NCBI GenBank assembly: GCA_030066905.1
Contig: JASJAR010000004.1
Coordinates: 124,001 to 188,000 of the forward strand
DNA length: 64,000 nucleotides
Direction: 5' to 3'
From: Paracoccaceae bacterium
GTDB taxonomy: Bacteria; Pseudomonadota; Alphaproteobacteria; Rhodobacterales; Rhodobacteraceae
This document shows positions 19,291-30,163 of this stretch, piece by piece; the stretch's first letter is position 1; each line of letters begins with the position of its first letter. The position numbers and the translations under genes are program-made. Under the pieces are notes generated by a model. The model was not told the DNA's origin. It searched no databases and was given only the letters and a program-made list of their open reading frames with translations.

Positions 19291-20606
19291 TGCGCCTGTT
19301 CCTGATTCTCCTGACTCTCCTTGCCGCCCTCCCGGCCCTTGCGCAAACCCGCGAGGGCCCCTTGCGGATCGAGATCAACCGCGGCGTCATCGAACCGCTG
19401 CCCTTCGCCATCTCCCCTTTCGTGGCCGAGAACGCCGGTGCGGCGCAATGGGCCGACCAGATCACCCGGGTTGTGGCGGCCGATCTCGCCGGCACCGGGC
19501 TCTTCCGGGAGATCGGCGGCGACGCATTCATCTCGCAGGTCTCCGACTTCAACGCCCCTATCCGCTACGCCGATTGGCGCGCGATCAACGCCGAAGCCCT
19601 CATCACCGGCGCGGTCCGGCTCGACGGCAACCGGGTGACCGTCAAGTTCCGTCTCTACGACGTCTTCGCCGATGCCCCCTTGGGCGACGGGCTCCAATTC
19701 GCCGGCGACACCACGGGCTGGCGCCGCATGGCCCACAAAGTGGCCGACCAGGTCTATGCCCGGATCACCGGCGAGGGCGGCTATTTCGACAGCCGGGTCG
19801 TCTTCGTCTCCGAGACCGGCCCCAAGGACAACCGCCTGAAGCGCCTTGCGATCATGGATTACGACGGCGCCAACACCCAGTTTCTCACCGACGCCTCGGC
19901 AATCGTGCTTGCCCCGCGCATCTCGCCGACGGGCGACCGGGTGCTCTACACAAGCTACGAGACGGGCTTTCCCCAGATCTTCGAGCTCAACGTCGGCGCC
20001 TCTACGCGCCGGCCCCTCGGCGTCCAGGGCGATACGATGACCTTCGCCCCCCGCTACGGGCCCGACGGGCGCACGGTGATCTATTCGCTCACCGAAGGCG
20101 GCAACACCGATATCTACCGGCTCGACACCGCCACCGGCGCCCGCTCGCGCCTCACGTCGGCGCCCTCGATCGAAACCGCCCCGTCGTTTTCCCCCGACGG
20201 CGCCCAGATCGTCTTCGAGAGCGACCGTTCGGGCACCCAGCAGCTCTACATCATGCCCGCCACGGGGGGCGAACCGAGGCGGATCAGCTTCGGCCAGGGC
20301 CGCTACGGCACCCCCGTCTGGAGCCCCCGGGGCGACCTCATCGCCTTCACCAAGCAGAACCAGGGCCGGTTTCACATCGGCGTGATGCGCACCGACGGCT
20401 CTGACGAGCGGCTCCTCACGGCCTCCTTCCTCGACGAAGGCCCCACCTGGTCGCCCAATGGGAGGGTCATCATGTTCACCCGCGAAACGGCAGGCGAGGG
20501 CGGCCAGCCGGCGCTCTTCTCGGTCGACATCTCGGGGCGCAACCTCCGCCGCGTCCCCGTCGCGGGTGCGGCCTCCGACCCGGCCTGGTCGCCGCTTCTT
20601 CCCTGA
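19290..20606 (+). CDS. tolB: Tol-Pal system beta-propeller protein TolB
   Basis: Periplasmic protein that binds Pal and TolA. 438 aa from ATG 19290, which shares its A with the tolA TGA. A signal peptide is clear ([20 protein letters not shown]). The N-terminal domain (about 25-160) is followed by a six-bladed beta-propeller with WD40-like PD repeats ([82 protein letters not shown]). The expected family length and context make this secure. Confidence 0.97.
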   Translation: MRLFLILLTLLAALPALAQTREGPLRIEINRGVIEPLPFAISPFVAENAGAAQWADQITRVVAADLAGTGLFREIGGDAFISQVSDFNAPIRYADWRAINAEALITGAVRLDGNRVTVKFRLYDVFADAPLGDGLQFAGDTTGWRRMAHKVADQVYARITGEGGYFDSRVVFVSETGPKDNRLKRLAIMDYDGANTQFLTDASAIVLAPRISPTGDRVLYTSYETGFPQIFELNVGASTRRPLGVQGDTMTFAPRYGPDGRTVIYSLTEGGNTDIYRLDTATGARSRLTSAPSIETAPSFSPDGAQIVFESDRSGTQQLYIMPATGGEPRRISFGQGRYGTPVWSPRGDLIAFTKQNQGRFHIGVMRTDGSDERLLTASFLDEGPTWSPNGRVIMFTRETAGEGGQPALFSVDISGRNLRRVPVAGAASDPAWSPLLP

Positions 20607-20651
20607 GGCCCCCAAAGGCGTCTTTGTCTTGGCGGCAAATACCGCGGGGGA

Positions 20652-20691
20652 GCCCGGCCACGGTATGTGGCTGGGCGGGGGCAGAGCCCCC
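20652..20691. terminator. double hairpin between tolB and pal
   Basis: Two adjacent stem-loops: GCCCGGCCAC (20652-20661) pairs with GTGGCTGGGC (20667-20676) with one G-T pair, and GGGGGC (20677-20682) pairs with GCCCCC (20686-20691) over a three-base loop. No T-tract follows. The stretch TCTTGGCGGCAAATAC upstream and the GGGGGCAGAGCCCCC block resemble an intergenic motif I recall as widespread in Rhodobacteraceae. It may attenuate read-through or stabilise the tolB mRNA end rather than stop transcription fully. Confidence 0.5.
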
Positions 20692-20762
20692 ATTTCAAAG
20701 GCCTCCAAGCTCTGCTATTGTCGCCTTCAACGAGCAGCACCGACAACAAACAGGTGACCAGA

Positions 20763-21281
20763 ATGACCCCCACGATCAAGACCGGCGCCCTCCTTGCCGC
20801 CGCCCTTCTCCTTTCTGCCTGCGCCTCGACGCAGGACCGGCTCAGCACCGCCCCCGCGACCTCCGCCGGCGCCCTTGCCTCGGGGCCCCTCGGCGACCCG
20901 ACGGACCCGACCTCGGTGGCCTATTTCAACCAGAGTGTCGGCGACCGCGTTCTTTTCGCCGTCGACCAGCATACGCTCACCGCCGAGGGCGAAAGCGTGC
21001 TGGCTGCCCAAGCCAACTGGCTCGCCCAAAACCCAGAATTCGACGCCATCATCGAAGGCCATGCGGACGAACAGGGCACCCGGGAATACAACCTCGCCCT
21101 CGGCGCGCGGCGCGCCTCGTCGGCGCAGAACTTCCTCATCGCCCAGGGCGTGGCCCCGTCTCGGCTTCGCACCGTTTCCTACGGCAAGGAGCGGCCGCTG
21201 GCGGTGTGTTCGGACGAGACCTGCTACCAGCAAAACCGCCGCGCGGTCACCGTCCTCAGCGCCGGAGCCGTCGGTTTCTAG
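20763..21281 (+). CDS. pal: peptidoglycan-associated lipoprotein Pal
   Basis: Outer-membrane lipoprotein that binds peptidoglycan and TolB. 172 aa from ATG 20763. The lipobox LLLSAC places the lipidated cysteine at residue 20. The C-terminal OmpA-like domain has GHADEQGTREYNLALGARRA (about 98-117) with the diaminopimelate-contacting Asp and Arg, and a typical VSYGKERPLA ending. It is separated from tolB by 156 bases with hairpins and followed nine bases later by cpoB. Confidence 0.96.
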   Translation: MTPTIKTGALLAAALLLSACASTQDRLSTAPATSAGALASGPLGDPTDPTSVAYFNQSVGDRVLFAVDQHTLTAEGESVLAAQANWLAQNPEFDAIIEGHADEQGTREYNLALGARRASSAQNFLIAQGVAPSRLRTVSYGKERPLAVCSDETCYQQNRRAVTVLSAGAVGF

Positions 21282-21290
21282 AGGCCTGTT

Positions 21291-22112
21291 ATGACACGTC
21301 TTCTCGCTGTCCTTTTGTGTCTCGCGCTCCCCGGTCTGGCGACCGCGCAGGAGCGCGACGAAACGCTTGCGGACATCCGCCAGGAACTCACGGTGCTGTT
21401 CGTGGAAATCCAGAAGCTCCAACGGGAGCTCTCCACGACCGGAGGGGCTTCGGCAAATCTCCAGGCCACCTCCATCCCCGACCGGGTGGACGCCCTGGAG
21501 GCGGAGGTTCAGCGGCTCACGGCAAAGACCGAAGAGCTCGAAAACCGCATCGCCCGGGTGGTCGACGATGGGACCAACCGGATCGGCGATCTCGAATTCC
21601 GGCTCGTGGAGCTCGAAGGCGGGGACATCTCCACCCTCGGCGAGACCACGACGTTGGGGCAGTTCGATGACGGCGTATCCGCGGCGGTGATAGAGCCCGC
21701 AGACCCCGGCGAACCGGGGATGGAGCTGGCGATTGGCGAACAGTCGGATTTCGATCTCGCCATGGCGGCCTTCGAGGCGGGCGATTACCAGACCGCCGCC
21801 GACCGGTTCCAGACGTTCTCCGATACCTATCTCGGCGGCCCGCTCACCGGCGAGGCCCATTTCATGCGCGGACAATCGCTCGAAGCCCTCGGCATGACGG
21901 CTTCGGCCGCCCGGGCCTATCTCGCCTCCTATTCGGGCGATCCGGCGGGCGCGCGGGCCCCCGAAGCGCTGCTCTATCTGGGGCTCTCGCTCGATGCCCT
22001 CGGTCAGATCTCCGAAAGCTGCGTCACCCTCGGCGAGGTCACCACGCGCTTTCCCCAGAGCGCCGCTTCCATCGAGGCCCAGACCGCCCGGGCCGAACTC
22101 GGCTGCACGTGA
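21291..22112 (+). CDS. cpoB: Tol-Pal associated protein CpoB (YbgF)
   Basis: Periplasmic coordinator of peptidoglycan synthesis and outer-membrane constriction. 273 aa with a signal peptide (MTRLLAVLLCLALPGLATAQ), an N-terminal coiled coil (about 22-110, ELTVLFVEIQKLQREL ... DALEAEVQRLTAKTEEL), a linker, and C-terminal TPR repeats (about 150-270: FDLAMAAFEAGDYQTAADRF, GEAHFMRGQSLEALGM, EALLYLGLSLDALGQ). This domain order matches CpoB. Its stop overlaps the tilS start. Confidence 0.93.
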   Translation: MTRLLAVLLCLALPGLATAQERDETLADIRQELTVLFVEIQKLQRELSTTGGASANLQATSIPDRVDALEAEVQRLTAKTEELENRIARVVDDGTNRIGDLEFRLVELEGGDISTLGETTTLGQFDDGVSAAVIEPADPGEPGMELAIGEQSDFDLAMAAFEAGDYQTAADRFQTFSDTYLGGPLTGEAHFMRGQSLEALGMTASAARAYLASYSGDPAGARAPEALLYLGLSLDALGQISESCVTLGEVTTRFPQSAASIEAQTARAELGCT

Positions 22113-23332
22113 CCGCAACGCTGATCGACGCCCTTGCCCCGGCCGTCGCCGGCTTGAAGCGGCTCGGTGTGGCCGTCTCGGGGGGATCCGACAGCCTCGG
22201 CCTTCTGCACCTCCTCCACGATCTAGATGGGGCTCAGTTGCATGTCGTGACCATCGACCACGGCCTCCGCCCGACCTCGGCAGGCGAGGCGCTCCATGTC
22301 GCCCGGCTCTCAGAGGCGATGGGGCTTTCCCACACCACGCTCACCTGGGCGGGCTGGGACGGCAAGGGCAACCTTCAGGACGTGGCGCGCCGCACACGCT
22401 ATTCGATGCTCGCCGAGTGGGGACGGGCCCGAGGGCTCGACGCCATCGCGCTCGGCCACACCATGGACGATGCGGCCGAAACCCACTTGATGCGTCTGAA
22501 ACGCCACGCCGGGATCGACGGGCTTTCGGCCATGGCCCCCCGGTTCGAGCGCCTCGGTATGACCTTCCTCCGCCCGCTCCTGTCTTGCCGCCGGGAGGCG
22601 CTCAGAGACCTCTTGGTGGACCGTGGCGTCACCTGGGTCGAGGACCCCTCCAACGACGACGACACCTTCGACCGGGTCCGCGCCCGGCGGGCGCTGGAGG
22701 CCATGGCTCCCCTGGGACTGACCGCCGAGGCTATTGCGGTGGCGGCCGATAACCTTAGCGACGCCCGCGCCGCCCTCGACACCTACGCCCAGCGATTCGC
22801 CCGAGACCATGTCACGTCGGACGCCGGCGACCTCGTCTTCGACCGAACGGCGTTTCAGGGCGAACCCGCCGAGACCCGTCGGCGGCTTCTCGCCGCCGCG
22901 TTGCGCTTTGTGGCCTCCGCCCCATACCCGCCGCGGCGCGCCCCGCTCGACGAGCTTCTCTCCGCCGTCGCCGAGCGCCGCAACGCCACGCTCCACGGCT
23001 GTCGGCTGCTCGTTTCCGACATGACCCTGCGCATCACCCGCGAATATGAGGCCGTGGCGACCCTCAAAGGCCCGACCGATGCGCTCTGGGACCTGCGCTG
23101 GCGGCTCGACGGGCCCCATGCGCCGGGGCTCGAGGTCCGCCCGCTCGGCGAGGCGGTCCGCGAGGTCGCAACCTGGCGCGAGACCGGCCTGCCCCGCGCC
23201 ACGCTTCTGGCTTCTCCCGCGATCTGGGCGGGCGACACCCTCGTCGCCGCCCCCGTGGCGGGTCTGCCGAACGGCTGGAATGCCGCCGTGCCGGGCTGCG
23301 ACGAATTCATCGCCCATCTCGCGCGACATTGA
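22109..23332 (+). CDS. tilS: tRNA(Ile)-lysidine synthetase
   Basis: Modifies C34 of the CAU-anticodon tRNA-Ile to lysidine so that AUA is read as isoleucine. 407 aa from GTG 22109, overlapping cpoB by four bases. The N-type PP-loop AVSGGSDSLGLLHLLHD is at about residues 22-38; HGLR follows, and ALGHTMDDAAETHLMRL is the second conserved block. The C-terminal domain is shorter and divergent, as in other alphaproteobacteria. It lies between the tol genes and ftsH, an order widespread in this class. Confidence 0.95.
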   Translation: MTATLIDALAPAVAGLKRLGVAVSGGSDSLGLLHLLHDLDGAQLHVVTIDHGLRPTSAGEALHVARLSEAMGLSHTTLTWAGWDGKGNLQDVARRTRYSMLAEWGRARGLDAIALGHTMDDAAETHLMRLKRHAGIDGLSAMAPRFERLGMTFLRPLLSCRREALRDLLVDRGVTWVEDPSNDDDTFDRVRARRALEAMAPLGLTAEAIAVAADNLSDARAALDTYAQRFARDHVTSDAGDLVFDRTAFQGEPAETRRRLLAAALRFVASAPYPPRRAPLDELLSAVAERRNATLHGCRLLVSDMTLRITREYEAVATLKGPTDALWDLRWRLDGPHAPGLEVRPLGEAVREVATWRETGLPRATLLASPAIWAGDTLVAAPVAGLPNGWNAAVPGCDEFIAHLARH

Positions 23333-23356
23333 AGAAATGGCCCTCATGTCTATTTA
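23329..23356 (+). promoter_or_regulatory. candidate ftsH promoter
   Basis: TTGAAG (23329-23334), 16 bases, then TATTTA (23351-23356) fits a sigma-70-like promoter; the TTGAAG half is also compatible with a heat-shock sigma factor. The -35 box overlaps the tilS stop codon. About 60 bases of leader follow, containing a small GGCTC/GAGCC hairpin, then AAAGGAG and the ftsH start. Confidence 0.45.
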
Positions 23357-23417
23357 ATGCCATGAATGTGGGGCAGGCTCGCCGAGCCCCAACTTACCCC
23401 GTTAAAGGAGCCAACCT

Positions 23418-25337
<1,920 letters not shown>

Positions 25338-25389
25338 CCGGTCTTTGACCCGAAAGGCCGCGGGGGCCGCTCCTTCGACCGAAGGCGCG

Positions 25390-25773
25390 TCAGGAGGGTT
25401 TCGGCACGTGCTGGTCGATCAGGACGGGGTTGCCGTCGGGGTCGACGACCACGAAGCTCGCCGGCCCCTCCCCGTCGAGCCCCGTCTCCTGCTCGGTCGC
25501 CAGACCGGCCGCCTTCACCGCGCCATGGATGTCGCGCACGTCCGTGAATGCCCCAAGTGGCTGCGCCTTCTGGTCCCAGCCGGGGTTGAAGGTGAGGAGG
25601 TTCTTTTCGAACATCCCCGAAAACAGCCCCACGATCGTGTCCCCCGACGTCAGGATCAGCCAGCCCTGGCCGGCATCCCCGCCCATCGTGGTGAAGCCGA
25701 GGGTTTCGTAGAACGACTTCGAAGCGTCGAGGTCCTTGACCGCGAGGCTTATCGAGAACGCGCCGAGATGCAT
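25390..25773 (-). CDS. VOC (glyoxalase/bleomycin resistance) family protein
   Basis: 127 aa from ATG 25773, which has AGGGAGAG just upstream; the longer open frame to 25827 lacks this. Two beta-alpha-beta-beta-beta halves are visible: FSISLAVKDLDASKSFYETLGFTTM at the start and DIHGAVKAAGLATEQE ... SFVVVDPDGNPVLIDQHV at the end. Fold assignment is firm, but the substrate is unknown. Such VOC proteins act in many small-molecule reactions. It is convergent with ftsH. Confidence 0.88.
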   Translation of the reverse strand: MHLGAFSISLAVKDLDASKSFYETLGFTTMGGDAGQGWLILTSGDTIVGLFSGMFEKNLLTFNPGWDQKAQPLGAFTDVRDIHGAVKAAGLATEQETGLDGEGPASFVVVDPDGNPVLIDQHVPKPS

Positions 25774-25884
25774 GGTTTCTCTCCCTGTTGAATGGAGCGA
25801 CCATAGGCGCCCCCGCCACCCCCGCAAGATCGGGGTTGCAGCAGGCCGACGCCCCGGTCATCCATGGCGGCGAAGGAGACGCCG

Positions 25885-26490
25885 ATGCCCGCATTGGAAA
25901 AGCTCGACCTGACCGGCGAAATCGTCTGGCTCGGCAGAACCACCGACCGTGATGCGACGCTGCGCTCGACACCGATTTCAGGCGCGACGCTGAGCTTTGC
26001 AGGGCTACCGGGCGAAGACCATGCCGGGGAGACCCGCCGCTCCTGCTCCCGCGTCGCCCATCTCTACGACCGCGGCACGGACATCCGGAACACCCGCCAG
26101 CTTTCTGTGCTTTCCGAGGAGGAACTCGTCGCGACTGCCGCCGAGATGGGGGTCGAGCGCCTCGACCCGGCCGATGTCGGCGCCTCGATGGTCGTCCGCG
26201 GCATCCCCGATTTCACCCACCTGCCGCCCTCCACACGGCTCCAGGCGCCGTCGGGGGCGACGCTCGTGGTCGACATGGAAAATCGCCCCTGCCATCTGCC
26301 GGCGAAGGTGATCGACGAGACCGCCCCGGGCAAGGGGGCGGCCTTCAAGGCGGCGGCGAGGAACCGGCGCGGGGTCACGGCCTGGGTCGAACGGCCCGGA
26401 GAGATCGCCATCGGTGACCCGCTTCGGCTCTTCGTGCCCGCGCAACCGGCATGGAAGGGCTGGTCCGAGGCGGCGATGGGCAAAGCCTGA
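25885..26490 (+). CDS. MOSC domain-containing protein
   Basis: 201 aa from ATG 25885, with AAGGAG at 25873-25878; an in-frame ATG at 25864 sits before that site. The MOSC beta-barrel is recognised from the N-terminal basic segment, HLYDRGTDIRNTRQLSVLSEEEL (around 60-82) and the conserved cysteine in NRPCHLPAKVIDE, which in the family coordinates the molybdenum cofactor or transfers sulfur. MOSC proteins deal with metal-sulfur or molybdenum chemistry and detoxification. The exact role is unknown. Confidence 0.85.
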   Translation: MPALEKLDLTGEIVWLGRTTDRDATLRSTPISGATLSFAGLPGEDHAGETRRSCSRVAHLYDRGTDIRNTRQLSVLSEEELVATAAEMGVERLDPADVGASMVVRGIPDFTHLPPSTRLQAPSGATLVVDMENRPCHLPAKVIDETAPGKGAAFKAAARNRRGVTAWVERPGEIAIGDPLRLFVPAQPAWKGWSEAAMGKA

Positions 26491-26965
26491 GGTCCTGGGC
26501 GGGGTGTGGTCTAAACGAAACACGCCTCGGGCTTGACCCGCGGCCTCGACCCGATGGAGCGCCAAGCCGAGACGAGGTCCCGGATCAAGTCCGGGACGGG
26601 CTTTCTGCGCCAAGCCCGTTTCGAGGGACGGCCATCGGGCCAGCCCTATCCCCGGCCAAACCGCCCATCCGGGTCAACCGAAGCCAATTCCGCTTTATGC
26701 CAGAAGGATCATCGCAAGCGCGCCGAGGGAGAGCCCCAGAAACACGCCGGCATGGATCAAAATCGTCGCGGCTTTCATCGCCTTGACCTCACTCGTACGA
26801 ACAACACTAAGTCTACCCTAACACGAATAACCGCCCGGCGGGGTTTCCATCTCCCCCAAAATCCGTTGCCCGGAAGGCGATAATCGGCACGAGATGTCGG
26901 TTTCGCACCGCCTCGGCTTCCGAGCCCGGCGTACCCCTTCGACAAAAGCCGAGGGGAGTGAGGCC
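26491..26965. other. intergenic region before fhs
   Basis: 475 bases between the MOSC gene and fhs. It holds the 27-aa hydrophobic reading frame described separately (26695-26778, minus strand) and, near 26790-26890, an AT-richer stretch likely to carry the fhs promoter and a divergent promoter for the small gene. The 26500-26690 part shows nothing I recognise. Confidence 0.5.
26695..26778 (-). CDS. putative 27-aa single-helix membrane peptide
   Basis: Reading minus strand from ATG 26778 to TAA gives MKAATILIHAGVFLGLSLGA followed by LAMILLA: a lysine near the N-terminus and one continuous hydrophobic helix. A modest purine-rich site (AAGG) precedes the ATG. Its clean hydrophobic character from end to end is unusual for a random frame in this GC-rich region, where shadow frames are arginine-rich. 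I recognise no family. Because it is so short, it could still be accidental. Confidence 0.45.
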   Translation of the reverse strand: MKAATILIHAGVFLGLSLGALAMILLA

Positions 26966-28642
26966 ATGAGCCAGCCGACGGATATCGAAATCGCCCGCGC
27001 CGCGTCCAAAAAGCCTATTCTTGAGATCGGGGCGGGGCTCGGCATCGGGGCGGAAGACCTCGTGCCCTACGGTCACGACAAGGCGAAAGTGTCGAGCAGC
27101 TTCATCAAGGGCCTCGAGGGCCGCCCCGACGGCAAGCTCATCCTCGTGACGGCGATCAACCCGACCCCGGCGGGCGAGGGCAAGACCACCACCACGGTGG
27201 GTCTCGGCGATGGGCTGAACCGGATCGGCAAGAACGCAGCGATCTGCATCCGCGAAGCCTCACTTGGCCCCAACTTCGGCATGAAGGGTGGCGCGGCCGG
27301 CGGCGGTTATGCCCAGATCGTGCCGATGGAGGAGATGAACCTCCATTTCACCGGCGATTTCCACGCGATCACGGCCGCCCACAACCTCCTTTCGGCGATG
27401 ATCGACAACCACATCTACTGGGGCAACGAGCTCGAAATCGACGAGCGCCGCGTCTCCTGGCGCCGGGTGCTCGACATGAACGACCGCGCGCTCCGCGACA
27501 CCGTCACTTCCCTTGGCGGCGTGGCCAACGGTTTCCCCCGCCAGACGGGCTTCGACATCACGGTCGCCTCCGAGGTCATGGCGATCCTCTGTCTCGCCTC
27601 CGATCTCGACGATCTCCAAAAGCGCCTCGGCGATATGATCGTCGCCTATCGCCGCGACCGCTCGCCGATCTATTGCCGCGACATCAAGGCCGACGGGGCG
27701 ATGACGGTGCTTTTGAAAGACGCGATGCAGCCCAACCTCGTCCAGACGCTGGAAAACAACCCCGCCTTCGTCCATGGCGGCCCGTTTGCGAACATCGCCC
27801 ATGGCTGCAACTCGGTGATCGCCACGAAAACCGCGCTGAAGCTCGCCGATTACGTGGTGACCGAAGCGGGGTTCGGGGCCGATCTCGGCGCCGAGAAGTT
27901 CATGAACATCAAATGCCGCAAAGCGGGGCTTGCGCCCGATTGCGTAGTCCTCGTGGCCACGATCCGCGCGATGAAAATGAACGGCGGGGTGGCGAAGGCC
28001 GATCTCGGCGGGGAGAACGTCGAGGCTGTCAAGAAGGGCTCGGCCAATCTCGGCCGCCATATCGCCAATGTCAAAAGCTTCGGCGTGCCGGTGGTCGTGG
28101 CGATCAACCATTTCGTCACCGACACCGAGGACGAGATCGCCGCGGTGAAGGCGTATGTCGAAGAGCAGGGGGCCGAGGCGATCCTCTGCCAGCACTGGGC
28201 GAAGGGCTCCGAAGGCACTGCCGAACTCGCGACCCGCGTCGCCGAAATCGCCGATGCCGGCCTCGCGCAATTCGCCCCGCTCTACTCCGACGAGATGAGC
28301 CTCTTCGATAAGATCGACACCATCGCCAAGCGCATCTACCGCGCCGACGAGGTGATTGCGGACAAAAAGATCCGCGACCAGCTCCGCGCATGGGAAGAGG
28401 CGGGTTACGGGCACTTGCCGGTCTGCATGGCGAAGACCCAATACTCCTTCTCCACCGACCCGAGCCTTCGCGGCGCGCCGACGGGCCATGCGGTGCCGGT
28501 GCGCGAGGTGCGGCTCTCGGCCGGGGCCGGGTTCGTCGTGGCGATCTGCGGGGAGATCATGACCATGCCGGGCCTGCCGAGGACGCCGGCGGCCGAGACC
28601 ATCGGGCTCAACGAGGCCGGTGAGGTGGTGGGGCTGTTCTAG
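26966..28642 (+). CDS. fhs: formate-tetrahydrofolate ligase
   Basis: ATP-dependent ligation of formate to tetrahydrofolate, giving 10-formyl-THF. 558 aa from ATG 26966 ([20 protein letters not shown]); an in-frame ATG 72 bases upstream lies in the leader. The P-loop is [18 protein letters not shown] (about 66-83), and [37 protein letters not shown] and the C-terminal [14 protein letters not shown] are family signatures. It is followed 76 bases later by folD, the other folate one-carbon enzyme, with which it forms a pathway unit. Confidence 0.97.
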   Translation: MSQPTDIEIARAASKKPILEIGAGLGIGAEDLVPYGHDKAKVSSSFIKGLEGRPDGKLILVTAINPTPAGEGKTTTTVGLGDGLNRIGKNAAICIREASLGPNFGMKGGAAGGGYAQIVPMEEMNLHFTGDFHAITAAHNLLSAMIDNHIYWGNELEIDERRVSWRRVLDMNDRALRDTVTSLGGVANGFPRQTGFDITVASEVMAILCLASDLDDLQKRLGDMIVAYRRDRSPIYCRDIKADGAMTVLLKDAMQPNLVQTLENNPAFVHGGPFANIAHGCNSVIATKTALKLADYVVTEAGFGADLGAEKFMNIKCRKAGLAPDCVVLVATIRAMKMNGGVAKADLGGENVEAVKKGSANLGRHIANVKSFGVPVVVAINHFVTDTEDEIAAVKAYVEEQGAEAILCQHWAKGSEGTAELATRVAEIADAGLAQFAPLYSDEMSLFDKIDTIAKRIYRADEVIADKKIRDQLRAWEEAGYGHLPVCMAKTQYSFSTDPSLRGAPTGHAVPVREVRLSAGAGFVVAICGEIMTMPGLPRTPAAETIGLNEAGEVVGLF

Positions 28643-28656
28643 GATGCCAGACCGGG

Positions 28657-28702
28657 TGCCATACGTTTTGCAGACACTTTGCCATACGTTTTGCAGACAC
28701 TG
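28657..28702. repeat. 23-bp tandem duplication before folD
   Basis: The 22-base unit starting TGCCATACGTTTTGCAG occurs at 28657-28678 and again at 28680-28701 with a period of 23 bases and no mismatch. It lies between the fhs stop (28642) and the folD GTG start (28718) and is less GC-rich than its surroundings. It may be a pair of regulator sites on about the same DNA face or a replication-slippage duplication. Confidence 0.85.
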
Positions 28703-28717
28703 GTTTCGGGGGTGGTC

Positions 28718-29617
28718 GTGACCGCAGACATCATCGACGGGAAGGCCTTCGCCGACGGCATCCGCACCCGAATCGCGGGCGAGGTGGCCCGCCTCAAAGA
28801 CGAGCATGGCCTCACCCCGGGGCTTGCCGTGGTGCTCGTCGGCGAGGACCCCGCGAGCGAGGTCTATGTCGCCTCGAAGGCCCGCCAGACCGTCGAGGTC
28901 GGCATGGAAAGCTTCGAGCACCGGGTGCCGGCAGACATCTCAGAGGCCGACCTTTTCGCGTTGATCGACAAGCTTAACTCCGACCCGGATGTGCATGGAA
29001 TCCTTTGCCAATTCCCCGTTCCCGACCACCTCGACGAACGGCGCATCGTGGCCCGCATCGACCCGGCGAAGGATGTCGACGGGCTGAGCGTGACCAATGC
29101 CGGCCGGCTTGCAACGGGTCAGCCGTCGCTGGTGAGTTGCACCCCGCTCGGCTGCCTGATGCTCCTGCGCGACACGCTGGGGTCGATGTCGGGGCTCGAT
29201 GCCGTAGTCATCGGCCGCTCGAACCTCTTCGGAAAGCCCATGGCGCAGCTTCTGTTGCGCGAAAACTGCACGGTGACGATGGCCCATTCACGCACGAAAG
29301 ACCTCGCAACCCATTGTCGGCGCGCAGATATTCTCGTCGCCGCCGTTGGGCGCGCGGAGATGGTGCGCGGCGATTGGGTCAAGCCGGGGGCGACGGTGAT
29401 CGATGTCGGCATCACCCGTGTCCCGCATCCCGAAAAGCCCGGCAAGACGAAGCTCATCGGCGACGTGAACTTCGCCGAAGCCGTTGAAATCGCTGGCGCC
29501 ATCACCCCGGTGCCTGGTGGTGTCGGTCCGATGACCATCGCCTGTCTTCTGGCCAATACACTGACGGCCTGCGCGCGCATTCACGGCCTGGCCGAGCCCG
29601 AGGGATTGACCGCCTAG
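28718..29617 (+). CDS. folD: methylenetetrahydrofolate dehydrogenase / methenyl-THF cyclohydrolase
   Basis: Bifunctional folate enzyme converting 5,10-methylene-THF through methenyl-THF to 10-formyl-THF. 299 aa from GTG 28718 ([16 protein letters not shown]), the usual family N-terminus; the frame is open further back through the tandem repeat, but that would add unrelated residues. The catalytic lysine region [14 protein letters not shown] and the [16 protein letters not shown] signature are present, as are [16 protein letters not shown] and TVIDVGITR. Its stop overlaps the convergent SRPBCC gene by four bases. Confidence 0.96.
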   Translation: MTADIIDGKAFADGIRTRIAGEVARLKDEHGLTPGLAVVLVGEDPASEVYVASKARQTVEVGMESFEHRVPADISEADLFALIDKLNSDPDVHGILCQFPVPDHLDERRIVARIDPAKDVDGLSVTNAGRLATGQPSLVSCTPLGCLMLLRDTLGSMSGLDAVVIGRSNLFGKPMAQLLLRENCTVTMAHSRTKDLATHCRRADILVAAVGRAEMVRGDWVKPGATVIDVGITRVPHPEKPGKTKLIGDVNFAEAVEIAGAITPVPGGVGPMTIACLLANTLTACARIHGLAEPEGLTA

Positions 29618-30072
29618 CAGAGCGCGTCGATCCGCGCGTAGCTTTCCTCCATCCCATCGGCCATGCCCGATGCCAGGGCCTCGTCACGCGCCTCGCTCGA
29701 CGGGTAAACCATCCGCATGGTCATCGCCGTTCCCGTCCCATCCGGCTCAAAAAGCGTTTCGATCCAGGCTCTTGCCGTTTCCGGTGTCGCCTCCCAGTCT
29801 TCTCGGTGGATGATCCGATGCGGCGGTTCGAGGGCCTCGAAAACCATCGTCATCGCCAGGCGTTCGTTGTCTCTCTCCCAGACAAACCGCCCCTGACCGC
29901 CGGGCCGGGGATCGCTGTCGCAGACCGACATCGTCCAGCCCTCGGGCCCGGTCAACCAGCGCCGCAACAGGTCAGGCTCGGTATGGGCGGCAAAGACCCG
30001 CTCGGGCGTCAGGCCGAAGTGGCGCCGGCACAAAAGCGTCGTTGCCCCTTCCGTCTCGATCGTAAGGCTCAT
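29614..30072 (-). CDS. SRPBCC (AHSA1-like) family protein
   Basis: 152 aa from ATG 30072, with GGGGAGG just upstream; a GTG two codons earlier is an alternative. The protein has the AHSA1/START-like ligand-binding fold: [19 protein letters not shown] near residues 24-42, a central beta region with [12 protein letters not shown], and the C-terminal helix [16 protein letters not shown]-like segment. Members of this group bind small hydrophobic ligands or act as toxin-response proteins; no function is assigned. It is convergent with folD. Confidence 0.85.
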   Translation of the reverse strand: MSLTIETEGATTLLCRRHFGLTPERVFAAHTEPDLLRRWLTGPEGWTMSVCDSDPRPGGQGRFVWERDNERLAMTMVFEALEPPHRIIHREDWEATPETARAWIETLFEPDGTGTAMTMRMVYPSSEARDEALASGMADGMEESYARIDALC

Positions 30073-30163
30073 CGCCACCTCCCCGGTTTCGGCCGGACCA
30101 GCACTTCAGCCTGACCAACTCGCGTGACTGGGCTATCATAGCAGGGAAATGGAGGAGCGAAGC

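Noticed and set aside
17793-20708. Long minus-strand open frames opposite tolR, tolA and tolB (over 350 aa)
   Set aside because: They are shadows of well-recognised genes: GC-rich codon bias removes stops from the opposite strand. The glycine- and serine-rich content comes from the tolA low-complexity region.
25371-25384. CCTTCG-AC-CGAAGG near the ftsH 3' end as a third copy of the CGATCCTTC element
   Set aside because: Only the inner palindrome is similar; the flanking ATCTTGGCAAA and GCCGCCGGAG blocks are absent, so relationship is uncertain.
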